A stretch of 46,097 bases of DNA from Pseudomonadota bacterium (GCA_016195095.1 JACQAE010000035.1:1-46097), one strand, 5' to 3'. Counted from the first letter of the stretch, positions 1-9,440 are shown. The notes: generated by a model not told the origin, from the letters alone. Program-made: numbers and translations.

Positions 1-675
1 CACGGCGATCGCATAGCTAAGCGAAGGCAAAGACACATCGACGACTTGCGCGCCCAGGTCCTGAAGCGTTTTCAGGTTTGCGGTGAAGGTGGCGGAGACT
101 TCCGGATCGGGTTGCCCTTGCTCCTGGAATTCCTTCACCAGGCCGATCCGGCGCCCCTTGAGGTCCTCCAGGGATTTGACCGGGAATTTCGTGAATAGCT
201 GATAGGAATCCGACGTCGTCGCGGCGAAATAGACCGCGTTCTGCGTTTCCCATTCCTTCTTGAATGACGCGTTCTTGTCCATCATGCCCTGCATCACCTT
301 CACTGCGACGTCGGGGTCATTATTAGTGAACGGCGTTGCGAACATGATGTTCTGCAATGGCATCTTCGCCGGTTCCCACAGCGTGCCGACCCAGCCGAAA
401 TCGGTGATTCCCTGCTCGATGGCTTCCAGCGTGTTCTCGAAATTGTAGAGCACGCCGCCATAGGCCTCATTCCATTCGATGCGGTATTTCGAATTCTTGG
501 CCTCGAGCGCCTTGTTGGTCTTGGCGACGACCGTATTCTTCATCGCCATCACCCAGGGGATGACCGGGGGGTGGCTCGAACCGATGGTGAGCCGGATGGT
601 TTCGATCTTCTGGGCCGTGGCCGGCGCCGCGCCAAAGAGGACCGCGACGGCCAGGCAGAACACGAGCTTTTTCAT
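1..675 (-). CDS. TRAP transporter substrate-binding protein DctP family, 3' truncated by window edge
   Basis: Reverse-strand frame open from ATG at 675 to window edge (225 codons): MKKLVFCLAVAVLFGAAPATAQKIETIRLTIGSSHPPVIPWV...DLKGRRIGLVKEFQEQGQ...; signal peptide and DctP-like order. Not in the ORF track because no stop lies in the window. Confidence 0.8.
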   Translation of the reverse strand, partial: MKKLVFCLAVAVLFGAAPATAQKIETIRLTIGSSHPPVIPWVMAMKNTVVAKTNKALEAKNSKYRIEWNEAYGGVLYNFENTLEAIEQGITDFGWVGTLWEPAKMPLQNIMFATPFTNNDPDVAVKVMQGMMDKNASFKKEWETQNAVYFAATTSDSYQLFTKFPVKSLEDLKGRRIGLVKEFQEQGQPDPEVSATFTANLKTLQDLGAQVVDVSLPSLSYAIAV

Positions 676-1025
676 TCAAGCTTCCTCCACACGGTTCGAA
701 ATTTCTTGGTCTCTTGCCACCCGATTTGCGAGCGGGCGGTCTCGCCTGATAGGTCATAGCCCGAGCGGAGGCTTTGGCCAAGGCGCGGGCGGCATTTTGC
801 CGGATCCGTTGCAGATTTCATGCAATGCTTGTGCGGCCACGCAACAATGAAATTTCATATGGCGGTGTTTGCGTGCTGGGCGGGCTCCCATGTGGGCAAA
901 TCTTGCGGCATGGCGAGGTCGCGTGGCCCTTGCGCGCGGCGGCGGGACTAACTTGAATGATTTGTCGCAAAGTCGGACGGAAGGCGAGCTTCAGCGTTGG
1001 CCTGACCTCGGGTGGGAAATGCGCC

Positions 1026-2423
1026 ATGGCGGACCTGGCGAGGAAATTCGACGTTCTGGTCGTCGGCGGGGGTAACGCTGGGCTATGCGCCGCCATCAGC
1101 GCGCGCCGCGCCGGAGCATCGGTGCTCGTCGTTGACGCGGCGCCGAAATTCTATCGTGGCGGCAATACACGTCATACGCGCAACGTGCGCTGCGCGCATG
1201 ATGGCGCGAGCGATACGCTAAGTGGTCCTTATCCGCGGGATGAATTCTGGGACGATATAAGGCGCGTGACAGGCGGCGAAACCAACGAGCCGCTTGCGCG
1301 GCGTATGATCGATGAATCCAGCGACCTGCGGCGATGGCTCATCGCCCACGGTGTGCGCTTTCAGCCGCCGCTTGGCGGCACGCTTGGTCTTGGGCGGACG
1401 AATTCGTTCTTTTTGGGCGGCGGGCGCGCAATGCTCAACGCGCTCTATCGAACCGCCGAGGCGCTTGGGGTCGAAATCGTCTATGACGCGGACGTCATCG
1501 ATCTCGACGTCGATGCCGGTGTCTTCAAGTCGGCCAGCGTGAAAATCGACCAGCGTCCATGCGTCGTGCGCGCGGCGACGCTGATCGCGGCCAGCGGCGG
1601 GTTCGAGGCCAATTTCGAATGGCTCAAGGCCTGTTGGGGAGAGGCGGCCGACAATTTCCTCATTCGTGGCACTCCCTACAATCGTGGCACCGTGCTCAAG
1701 ATCCTGCTCGATTGCGGCGTCGGCCAGGTCGGCGACCCAACCCAATGCCATGCCGTGGCCATTGACGCGCGGGCGCCGAAATATGACGGCGGCATCATTA
1801 CACGGCTTGATTGCGTCGTATTCGGCATCGTGGTCAACCGCGATGCGCGGCGATTCCATGACGAGGGCGAGGACGTGTGGCCCAAGCGCTACGCGATTTG
1901 GGGACGCTTGGTGGCCGGCCAGCCGCAGCAGATCGCCTACATCATTTTCGATGCGTCTTCGCTCGAGCTGTTCATGCCCTCGCTGTTTGCGCCACTGTTG
2001 GCCGGCAGCATCGGCGAACTGGCCGGCCGTTGCGACCTTGATCCGACCGCGCTCGAAAAAACCGTGCGCGACTTCAATGCGGCGGTACGTCCGGGGACAT
2101 TCGACCACAGCGTGCTCGACGACTGCCGTACCGAAGGCCTCATCCCGCCCAAGACGCATTGGGCGCGCCGCATCGAGACCGCGCCGTTCTATGCCTATCC
2201 GGTGCGTCCCGGCATCACCTTCACCTATCTCGGCACGCGCGTGGACGCCCAGGCGCGCATGCTCATGGCGGATGGGCGGCCGGCGGCCAATATGTTTGCC
2301 GCGGGCGAGATCATGGCCGGCAACGTGCTCGGGCGCGGCTATGCCGCTGGCGTCGGCATGACCATCGGCGGCGTGTTCGGGCGAATCGCGGGGCAGGAGG
2401 CAGCCAAAGGTGCGCGAAACTAG
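1026..2423 (+). CDS. tcuA: FAD-dependent tricarballylate dehydrogenase
   Basis: MADLARKFDVLVVGGGNAGLCAAISARRAGASVLVVDAAPKFYRGGNTRHTRN; GGGNAG FAD motif, C-terminal AAGEIMAGNVLGRGYAAGVGMTIGGVFGRIAG; followed directly by tcuB. Confidence 0.88.
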   Translation: MADLARKFDVLVVGGGNAGLCAAISARRAGASVLVVDAAPKFYRGGNTRHTRNVRCAHDGASDTLSGPYPRDEFWDDIRRVTGGETNEPLARRMIDESSDLRRWLIAHGVRFQPPLGGTLGLGRTNSFFLGGGRAMLNALYRTAEALGVEIVYDADVIDLDVDAGVFKSASVKIDQRPCVVRAATLIAASGGFEANFEWLKACWGEAADNFLIRGTPYNRGTVLKILLDCGVGQVGDPTQCHAVAIDARAPKYDGGIITRLDCVVFGIVVNRDARRFHDEGEDVWPKRYAIWGRLVAGQPQQIAYIIFDASSLELFMPSLFAPLLAGSIGELAGRCDLDPTALEKTVRDFNAAVRPGTFDHSVLDDCRTEGLIPPKTHWARRIETAPFYAYPVRPGITFTYLGTRVDAQARMLMADGRPAANMFAAGEIMAGNVLGRGYAAGVGMTIGGVFGRIAGQEAAKGARN

Positions 2424-2427
2424 GACG

Positions 2428-3651
2428 ATGTCGGGTGCCACGGAGACGTTTTCGCCGCGCGATCCGTGCGTGGGTCGGATGAGTGGCCACGGTTTGCGAG
2501 ATCACGGGGCTGAGGTGAATTCCGGCGCACTCGCCGAGGCCGAACGGTTGATGACTATCTGCAATTCCTGCCGCTACTGCGAGGGATTGTGCGCGGTGTT
2601 CCCGGCCATGGAGATGCGTCGCGCGTTTTCCGCCGGCGATCTCAACTACCTCGCCAACCTATGTCACGGCTGCGGTGCCTGTTACTATGATTGCCAGTTC
2701 GCGCCGCCACATGCGTTCGACGTCAACGTGCCGCGCAATTTTGCCGCGCTGCGCGCGCAGTCCTATGCGACCTATGCGTGGCCGCGCGCCCTGTCCGGAC
2801 TGTTCGCGCGCAACGGGCTCGCCGTCGCCAGCGTCGCGGCGCTCAGTGTTGCTGCGTTTGTAATCGGATTTGTCGCCGGCAACGACCCCGCCGCGCTTTT
2901 CGCCGTGCAAAGCGGCGCTGGCGCATTCTACCGGTTGATGCCACACGGCGCGATGGCGGCGATTTTCGGCGCGGCCTTCGTCTATGCGATTGTGGCGATC
3001 GGCATGGGCGTGCGCATGTTCTGGTGCGACATCGATCGACGCGGCGCCAAGCCGACCTGGCGCTCCCTTTCGCGGGCAATGACGGATGCCGGGCGGCTGC
3101 GCAACCTCGACGGTGGCGGTGTTGGCTGTTTCAATGAAGACGAGCGCCCCAACGATCGGCGGCGGCTCTATCACCATTTCACATTCTACGGCTTTCTCCT
3201 CTGCCTTGCCGCGACCTCGTTTGCGACCGCCTACCATTACCTTCTCGGCCGCGTGGCGCCCTACGCCTGGTATGACCTGCCCGTTATTCTTGGAACCATC
3301 GGGGGGGTAGGGCTTCTGATCGGCCCGTTTGGGCTATTGGCGGCGAAGTGGCGGCGCGATCGCGCCATTGAGCATCGCGCACGCCTGGGCATGGACATCG
3401 CGTTCCTGGCGATGCTGTTCGCGACCAGTCTGACGGGCCTCGCACTCCTCGCCCTGCGCGAAACGGCGGCGATGGGAATGCTGCTCGCGCTCCATCTCGG
3501 CGTCGTGTTCGGGCTGTTCATGACGCTGCCCTACGGAAATTTCGTGCACGGCGTCTACCGTTTTGCCGCGCTGGTGCGCTACGCGCTGGAGCGCGAGACT
3601 GAGCAGGGGGCTGCGGGCGCCCGCGCGCCGCAAGCCGACGCCGCCGCTTGA
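2428..3651 (+). CDS. tcuB: Tricarballylate utilization 4Fe-4S / membrane protein TcuB (CitB)
   Basis: CNSCRYCEGLCAVFPAME and LCHGCGACYYDCQFAPPHAFDVNVPRNFAALR cysteine clusters followed by TM segments; starts 4 nt after the tcuA stop. Confidence 0.88.
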   Translation: MSGATETFSPRDPCVGRMSGHGLRDHGAEVNSGALAEAERLMTICNSCRYCEGLCAVFPAMEMRRAFSAGDLNYLANLCHGCGACYYDCQFAPPHAFDVNVPRNFAALRAQSYATYAWPRALSGLFARNGLAVASVAALSVAAFVIGFVAGNDPAALFAVQSGAGAFYRLMPHGAMAAIFGAAFVYAIVAIGMGVRMFWCDIDRRGAKPTWRSLSRAMTDAGRLRNLDGGGVGCFNEDERPNDRRRLYHHFTFYGFLLCLAATSFATAYHYLLGRVAPYAWYDLPVILGTIGGVGLLIGPFGLLAAKWRRDRAIEHRARLGMDIAFLAMLFATSLTGLALLALRETAAMGMLLALHLGVVFGLFMTLPYGNFVHGVYRFAALVRYALERETEQGAAGARAPQADAAA

Positions 3652-3684
3652 TACCGCGGTCGCCGCTGGCAACAGCAGCAAGGG

Positions 3685-4659
3685 TTATTCCTGCGGCTTG
3701 ATCCCGGCGTCGCTGGCAATCTTCACCCAGGTCGCGATCTCCTGCGCCTGGTAGGGCCGGAACGCGGCCGGCTCGCGCAGCTCGATGGTGAATCCGAGGC
3801 GCTCGATCTGCTGCGCCACGTTCGCCTTGCGCAGGCTGGCGGCAATTTCCCGCGAGAGCCGCTCGAGAATGGGCGCGGACGTTGCCGCCGGCGCAAAGAA
3901 CGCCGTCCACGAGGACGCATCGGCGCCGTCGACGCCCTGCTCGGTCAGGGTCGGTACCTCCGGCAGGCGTGGATTGCGCTTGGCGCTGCCAATGGCGACT
4001 GCGCGCATCGCGCCACCTTGGATCTGCGCGATCACGCTCGGCAGCGTGCTGTTTGAAATATCGATACGGCCGCCGATCAGGTCGGCAACCAGGGGCGCGG
4101 CGCCGCGATAGGGAATATGCGTCATCGTGATGCCGGTGCGCGTCATGAACAATTCCGTGGAGAGGTGCGATCCCGAACCGATGCCGGTCGAGCCGTAATT
4201 AAGCGTGCCGGGCTTTTCCTTGGCCAGCCGAATGACGTCCTGGATCGACCGCGCCGGCAGCTCGTTACGCACGACGAATACATGTTCGAAGGCACCGGCG
4301 CCGGCGAGCGGCGCGAAATCCTTCACCGCGTCGTATCCCGGTGACTTGAGCATGAACATGTTGTTGCCATGCGTCTGGTTGTTGCCAAACGTAATGGTGT
4401 GGCCGTCGGGGTCGGCTTTCGCGACCGCGCGCGTGCCGATCGAGCCCGAGGCGCCGGACACGTTTTCGACGACGACGTTCTGCCCCAACGCGCTCGCCAT
4501 GTCCGCGGCGACAATACGCGCGATGGCGTCGGTCGGGCCGCCGGCCGGGTAGGCGACGATCAAGCGGATGGCGCGCGAAGGCGCCCAGCCTTGTGCCAGC
4601 GCCGGGCGCAGGAACGTGGCGGCCGCCAGGCCGGACGCAAAAATACGGCGCGTCAACAT
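3685..4659 (-). CDS. Bug family (TctC-like) tripartite tricarboxylate transporter substrate-binding protein
   Basis: MLTRRIFASGLAAATFLRPALAQGWAPSRAIRLIVAYPAGGPTDAIARIVAADMASALGQNVVVENVSGASGSIGTRAVAKADPDGHT: classic Bug/TctC signature. Confidence 0.9.
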   Translation of the reverse strand: MLTRRIFASGLAAATFLRPALAQGWAPSRAIRLIVAYPAGGPTDAIARIVAADMASALGQNVVVENVSGASGSIGTRAVAKADPDGHTITFGNNQTHGNNMFMLKSPGYDAVKDFAPLAGAGAFEHVFVVRNELPARSIQDVIRLAKEKPGTLNYGSTGIGSGSHLSTELFMTRTGITMTHIPYRGAAPLVADLIGGRIDISNSTLPSVIAQIQGGAMRAVAIGSAKRNPRLPEVPTLTEQGVDGADASSWTAFFAPAATSAPILERLSREIAASLRKANVAQQIERLGFTIELREPAAFRPYQAQEIATWVKIASDAGIKPQE

Positions 4660-4927
4660 CGTCGTCCTCCGTCAAGGCGGCTGGTTTGGACCACTCAATC
4701 CCGGCCGCGCGTTGCCGTCGCCGCGCGGTCTCGGACTTAAAGCACTTCCGCGCCGCCTTGAATATCCCCTCCAGCGTCGTTCCACTTGTCCAATGGCGCC
4801 TGCACGGCCGCGCGCCTGCGGCACATTCCGTGGCCGACACGGCGTTGCGATGAACTGGTCAACGGTATGCCAGTCGGATAGGATTTCGCGCAGGCGCGCG
4901 GCGAAGTTCCGCGGGAGGACATCCGCA

Positions 4928-6541
4928 ATGCCGCGATTGCCAATATGGTCGCTCTTGATGCTTGCGCTCCTCGGTGGCGCGAGCCTGGCTGCGCCCACGC
5001 AACGACGCGTCGCGCTGGTGATCGGCAACGCCGAATACAAGTTCGCCTCGCCGCTCGATAATCCAGCGAACGACGCGCAGGCCATGGCGCGGGCGCTGCG
5101 CGGCCTCGACTTCGACGTCACACTGGCGCTCAATGTGGACAAGGCCGCGTTCGAGCAGCGTATCCGCGACTTCGCAAATTCCTTGACCGGCGCAAACGCA
5201 GCGGTATTTTTCTACGCGGGACACGGATTGCAGGTTGATGGGCGCAACTACATGGTGCCTGTCGACGCGCAGGTCGCCGACGAAGCCGACCTGCCATTCG
5301 CCCTCGTGGCCGTTGATATCGTCCTGCACCGGCTCGCGCATCATCGCATCACGAATATCGTCTTTCTCGACGCCTGCCGCGACAATCCTCTGGGCGAGAA
5401 ACTTGCCGGCGCGTTGGGCGCCCGTTCCAAGGCGGTCGGGCAGGGTCTTGCGTCGCTCCATGCGGGCGTCGGAACTCTGATTTCATTTTCGACGCAGCCG
5501 GGCAATGTGGCGCTCGACGGCGACGGCAAAAACAGCCCGTTCGCGCGGGCGCTGCTCGATCATATTTCGACGCCGAACATCGATGTGCTCGGCATGCTCA
5601 AGCGCGTTCGCCGCGACGTGTTCGAGCGCACCAACCAGAGCCAGGTTCCTTGGGACAATTCCTCGCTCATTGACGAATTTTTCTTCCACACGGTCGTGGC
5701 GCGGGAGCGCCAACCACCCTCCCTGCAACCGCTACCGCAGCCACAACCGGACCCCAAGCCTCAGCCCCCCGCGCGCGACCATGATCTTTCCCTGGTGCTG
5801 CCGCCTGAAAACAATACTCGCCCGGTACTGACCGGCCGGCCGCCGGCGCATCCCTGCGATTCGATCGCCGCCAGCGCGACCGATCCCGAGCGCATCGCGC
5901 CCGGCACGACGTTCGGCGACCTCGATGGCACGGCGGGTGTGCGCGCCTGCCGCGCGGCGCTCGCCAAGTATCCCAATACCCCGCGTTTCGAGTTCCAGCT
6001 CGCGCGTTCGTTGCACCAGAGCAAGCAATATGACGAAGCGGCCAGCCTCTATCGCAGCCTCGTCGAGCGCGGCTATCTCGCCGCGCTTACCAATTATGGC
6101 TGGCTGCTCAATTTCGGTCAGGGCGTGGCGCAAAATCAGGTGGCGGCGACGCGCCTGCACCTGCTTGCCGCGCACCAGGGTGATACGTTCGGAATGTTCA
6201 ATGCGGCGATGGCCTATGACAGCGGCAGCGGCCTGCCCTACAATCCGGCGCAGGCGGCGCACTGGATCTATGCCGCGTTGCGGCTTGGGCACGAATATTC
6301 AATCCGGCAGATGAGCGGGGACGCCGCCGGCTGGACGCGTGATTTCCGCGTCGAATTGCAACGCCTGCTGCGGCGTGCGGGCGTTTATGCGGGGCCGGCC
6401 GATGGGGCATTTGGTCCCGACCTGTGGCAAGCGATTCGTCAAGTCCAGACGCTGCCCTTCGCGCCGAACCCGGGTGGCAACGTGCCAACGCATCGCTTCG
6501 ACCCGAAATCGATCCCAGTCAACGCGCCGCCGCCGCGATGA
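4928..6541 (+). CDS. Secreted caspase-family (C14-like) protein with Sel1-like repeats and C-terminal peptidoglycan-binding-like segment
   Basis: Signal peptide MPRLPIWSLLMLALLGGASLA; RRVALVIGNAEY; His motif FFYAGHG; Cys motif FLDACRDNPL; Sel1-like region; LQRLLRRAGVYAGPADGAFGPDLWQAIRQVQ; tail RFDPKSIPVNAPPPR. ORF extends further upstream, but 4928 fits a signal peptide and a GGGAGG RBS. Confidence 0.85.
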   Translation: MPRLPIWSLLMLALLGGASLAAPTQRRVALVIGNAEYKFASPLDNPANDAQAMARALRGLDFDVTLALNVDKAAFEQRIRDFANSLTGANAAVFFYAGHGLQVDGRNYMVPVDAQVADEADLPFALVAVDIVLHRLAHHRITNIVFLDACRDNPLGEKLAGALGARSKAVGQGLASLHAGVGTLISFSTQPGNVALDGDGKNSPFARALLDHISTPNIDVLGMLKRVRRDVFERTNQSQVPWDNSSLIDEFFFHTVVARERQPPSLQPLPQPQPDPKPQPPARDHDLSLVLPPENNTRPVLTGRPPAHPCDSIAASATDPERIAPGTTFGDLDGTAGVRACRAALAKYPNTPRFEFQLARSLHQSKQYDEAASLYRSLVERGYLAALTNYGWLLNFGQGVAQNQVAATRLHLLAAHQGDTFGMFNAAMAYDSGSGLPYNPAQAAHWIYAALRLGHEYSIRQMSGDAAGWTRDFRVELQRLLRRAGVYAGPADGAFGPDLWQAIRQVQTLPFAPNPGGNVPTHRFDPKSIPVNAPPPR

Positions 6542-6671
6542 ATCGCAGGCGCTTGCGCCGTGCCCTAGCCTGTGCCGGCGCGCCCTGTGCCGCCCAGCAC
6601 GATCGGCACGCCGAGGCAATTGATTTGGTCGAATTTTCCGTTATGAACAGCTCCACCTCGCGGCCCAAGCC

Positions 6672-7865
6672 CTATCGCGGCGCCGGTGTATTCGCGGGAA
6701 TGTTCTTTGGGTCGAAGCGCGGCGGCGCCGCGTTGACGGCCGGCACTTCGCGGTTAAAACGCGGCGGCTCCGCGTTGACGGGGATATTCTTGTTGTCGAA
6801 TCGATCGGGACCGGCGCCGGCCGCCACGGCGCAAATTGACTCGCGCGCAACGCATTCGCCACCGCCTTTCTGGCGCCCGCAATAGGCGAGCACGTTTTCC
6901 TCCGCGGAATTCGCCGAATCTCCGATGCTGGTAAAGGCCTGCGTGTAGGTTGTCGTACGCCGCCGTCCGGTCCGTTCGCGGTATCGGGTCGTGGCAATGG
7001 CGATGCAGCGCGGGCTGGCGACGGAGGCGATCTTGAAATCCGCGCGCGAGCGGCGGCGCAGCTTGTCGGCGGCATCCGCCTCGCTGCTGCGCCGGGTCGG
7101 TCCGCTGATGACGCTGTAATTGCCAAAGCCGTCAAAGGCGATTGCCGCCCAGGACGACGGCGCCGGCGTTGCATCGATCTTGAGCACGGTGGCCTTGGTC
7201 AATTGTCCGGTCGCCGGCAATCCGGCCCATTTCTGGAAGTCGGTCAGCGCCTGCGACGTCTCCGGCGTGAGCTCGCCACTGATGCGCGGCACATGCAAGC
7301 CGAAATCGTAAAGCCGATGCTGGATGCGCAACACCAGATCGGGCGAGGGCCGCACGGTCTCGTCGTCGCCGCCGCCATCCGCGCACCAACGCGCCTGCGC
7401 TTTCGCCGCATCCTCCGCGCTCGCCGCGCCGCCTTCGATGCCGCGATAGGTCCACGCGAAAAACGGCTGCTCGCCCTTGGAAGTCTGCGCACGCATGACG
7501 GCGCTGATCTTGGCGAGAGTAACGTTGGTACCGGCGATGTCGCGCTGGTCAAGCTTGCAGCGCAGAATGACAATGTCATCCGCCGCCGGGCGGGTGCAGA
7601 TTTCTGCTTGCAGGCGCGCGGCAAGCTCGAACACGCGCTGCGCCTTGTCCGCGTCGCCGGCGGCGCGTGCTTCGATCGCGCGCGCGAGAACGGCGACGAC
7701 AAGGCCGACGGTCGCTCGGTCCGCGCACAGAAATGGACGATCGTCGCCTTCAAGCGCGGCGTGCAGCCGCAGGGTTGCGGTTTGGGCAAAGAACGGTGTC
7801 GCCATCGTGACGCAAGCGAAACAGGCAACGCCACCAATGATCAACCGGGACAAGCGCACGGACAT
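6672..7865 (-). CDS. Secreted peptidoglycan-binding-domain protein with DUF4189-like domain and C-terminal 14-aa repeats
   Basis: Signal-like N-terminus; LRIQHRLYDFGLHVPRISGELTPETSQALTDFQKWAGLPATGQLTKATVLKI (PG_binding_1-like); SSWAAIAFDGFGNYSVISG...CIAIATTRY (DUF4189-like); tail RFDNKNIPVNAEPP-RFNREVPAVNAAPP-RFDPKNIPANTPAPR. Confidence 0.75.
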   Translation of the reverse strand: MSVRLSRLIIGGVACFACVTMATPFFAQTATLRLHAALEGDDRPFLCADRATVGLVVAVLARAIEARAAGDADKAQRVFELAARLQAEICTRPAADDIVILRCKLDQRDIAGTNVTLAKISAVMRAQTSKGEQPFFAWTYRGIEGGAASAEDAAKAQARWCADGGGDDETVRPSPDLVLRIQHRLYDFGLHVPRISGELTPETSQALTDFQKWAGLPATGQLTKATVLKIDATPAPSSWAAIAFDGFGNYSVISGPTRRSSEADAADKLRRRSRADFKIASVASPRCIAIATTRYRERTGRRRTTTYTQAFTSIGDSANSAEENVLAYCGRQKGGGECVARESICAVAAGAGPDRFDNKNIPVNAEPPRFNREVPAVNAAPPRFDPKNIPANTPAPR

Positions 7866-7931
7866 GATTTTCGGCCCCGCAAGTGAGCGGCCACATTATT
7901 GCTTATCGTATTGCGCGCGGGCACAGAACGC

Positions 7932-8040
7932 TAGAGCATCTTGTGGCGACGTGGGAACCGGTTCGCCGTGGAAAATTCGACAAGGAAAAAATGAAAATCG
8001 GCCGCCTTGCGGTTCAATGGAAGCGGTAGGCGCTGCAAAA
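7932..8040 (+). repeat. Dispersed repeat copy between the PG-binding gene and dcd
   Basis: TAGAGCATCTTGTGGCGACGTGGGAACCGGTTCGCCGTGGAAAATTCGAC...; shares AxAGCATxTTxxGGCGACGTGGxxACCGxxTCGCCGxxGAAAATxCGAC with the 39389 copy. Confidence 0.65.
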
Positions 8041-8129
8041 TTCTCCGACGACTCCGTTCCTAATTCGCCTGCCGGGGGCTCGATGCACCGCCATGCGGGG
8101 TCGCGCAATGGCGCCACCCAAATGTTGGT

Positions 8130-9236
8130 TTAGACGCGGAAATGTTTCGACAGCTTGAGCCCCTGCGCCTGGTAATTCGAACCGACGCCGCTGCCATAAA
8201 GCCGGTCTGGCCGCGCCAGCATTTTCTCGTAGACGAGACGCCCCACAGTCTGCCCATGCTCGAGAATGAACGGCACCTCGCGCGAACGCACTTCGAGCAC
8301 CGCGCGCGCGCCCTTGCCGCCGGCGCCGGCATAGCCAAATCCGGGGTCGAAGAAGCCGGCATAGTGGACGCGAAATTCGCCGACCAGCGGATCAAATGGC
8401 ATCATTTCCGCAGCGTAATCCGGCGGCACCTGCACGGCCTCCTTGGATGCGAGGATGTAGAATTCGTCGGGGTCGAGGATGAGGCTCCTGTCGGCGCGCG
8501 CCGCGATCGGTTCCCAGAATTCCGCCGCTGCGTAACCGCCGCGCCGGTCGATATCGATCAGGCCGGTATGGCGTTTGGCGCGGTAACCGACGAAGCCCTG
8601 CGGCGTCTGCGCCGTCAGGTCGACGCTCACCGCGATCGCGTCGCCGATCTCGGGATCGTCGCAGTCAACAAGCCGCTCGCGCGCGTGCAACGCCGCAAGC
8701 GCGGGCGCATCAAGAATCGCGTGTCCACGACGGAACCGGATTTGCGACAGCCGCGCGCCCTCGCGCACCAGAATGGGGAACGTACGCGGACTGATTTCGG
8801 CGTAGAGCGGTCCCTGGTAACCGGCCGCGATGCTGTCGAAGGCGCGCGCGTTGTCGACGATAACGCGCGTGAACACGTCGAGCCTTCCAGTCGAGCTTTT
8901 TGGATTGGCCGCCGCGGCGATATCCGGCGGCAGCGCCAGGCTCTCCATCAGCGGCACGATATAGACGCAGCCGGTCTCAAGGACCGCGCTATCGCCGAGC
9001 GCGATTTCGTGCAGCTTCAGCGGCTCGATCCGCTCCGCAACCCGTGCCTGCGGACCCGGCAGGAAGCTTGCGCGCACGCGATAGGCGGTCTCACCCAGGC
9101 GCAGATCAAGGCTCGCCGGCTGAATCTGATCCTCGACGAATGCGCAGGCTGGCCGTATCCTGCCCGCCTCGGCGAGCGCGGCGATCGCCCGGTCGGGCAA
9201 GATGCCCTGGTCACTGGCGCGCATAGCCACAGGCAA
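8130..9236 (-). CDS. dcd: 2'-deoxycytidine 5'-triphosphate deaminase (long form)
   Basis: GILPDRAIAALAEAGRI...QIQPASLDLRLGETAYRVRASFLPG...ANPKSSTGRLDVFTRVIVDNARAFDSIAAGYQGPLYAEISPRTFPILVREGARLSQIRF. Confidence 0.9.
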   Translation of the reverse strand: MPVAMRASDQGILPDRAIAALAEAGRIRPACAFVEDQIQPASLDLRLGETAYRVRASFLPGPQARVAERIEPLKLHEIALGDSAVLETGCVYIVPLMESLALPPDIAAAANPKSSTGRLDVFTRVIVDNARAFDSIAAGYQGPLYAEISPRTFPILVREGARLSQIRFRRGHAILDAPALAALHARERLVDCDDPEIGDAIAVSVDLTAQTPQGFVGYRAKRHTGLIDIDRRGGYAAAEFWEPIAARADRSLILDPDEFYILASKEAVQVPPDYAAEMMPFDPLVGEFRVHYAGFFDPGFGYAGAGGKGARAVLEVRSREVPFILEHGQTVGRLVYEKMLARPDRLYGSGVGSNYQAQGLKLSKHFRV

Positions 9237-9344
9237 TGTCCCCCGGGTCGGCGGACCGATCTTTGCTGGGTTACCGGTTTGTGCCGCTCTACCTGATGGC
9301 GGCGCCGGCGCAAAGGTGCGGCGCGCGTGTCGGGCTACTTATCC

Positions 9345-9440
9345 CGAGGTCATTTGAGCCGGTCGGCTTGCGGCAATGCAAGCCCACCCGCTAAAAGGCC
9401 GGAAATATTTGTGACCTCGTCCGGCCGGTCGCCGGCGAGG
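9345..9440 (+). ncRNA. Structured metZ leader, SAM-II-like riboswitch candidate (non-canonical)
   Basis: CGAGGTCA (9345-9352) pairs perfectly with TGACCTCG (9412-9419); inside are CCGGTC (9359-9364)/GGCCGG (9397-9402) and GGCTTGC (9365-9371)/GCAAGCC (9378-9384). SAM-II-like blocks ATTTG, CCGGTCGGCTTGC and GCTAAAAGG present, but the expected SAM-II P1 pairing is not. Downstream hairpin 9415-9440 competes with the outer stem. Confidence 0.5.

Noticed and set aside
1218-2441. 407-aa minus-strand ORF
   Set aside because: Antisense shadow of tcuA in GC-rich DNA; no family signature.
9415-9440. Hairpin before metZ as a simple intrinsic terminator
   Set aside because: Strong stem but no U tract follows (ATATGTGTTGG); better viewed as the alternative fold of the leader.
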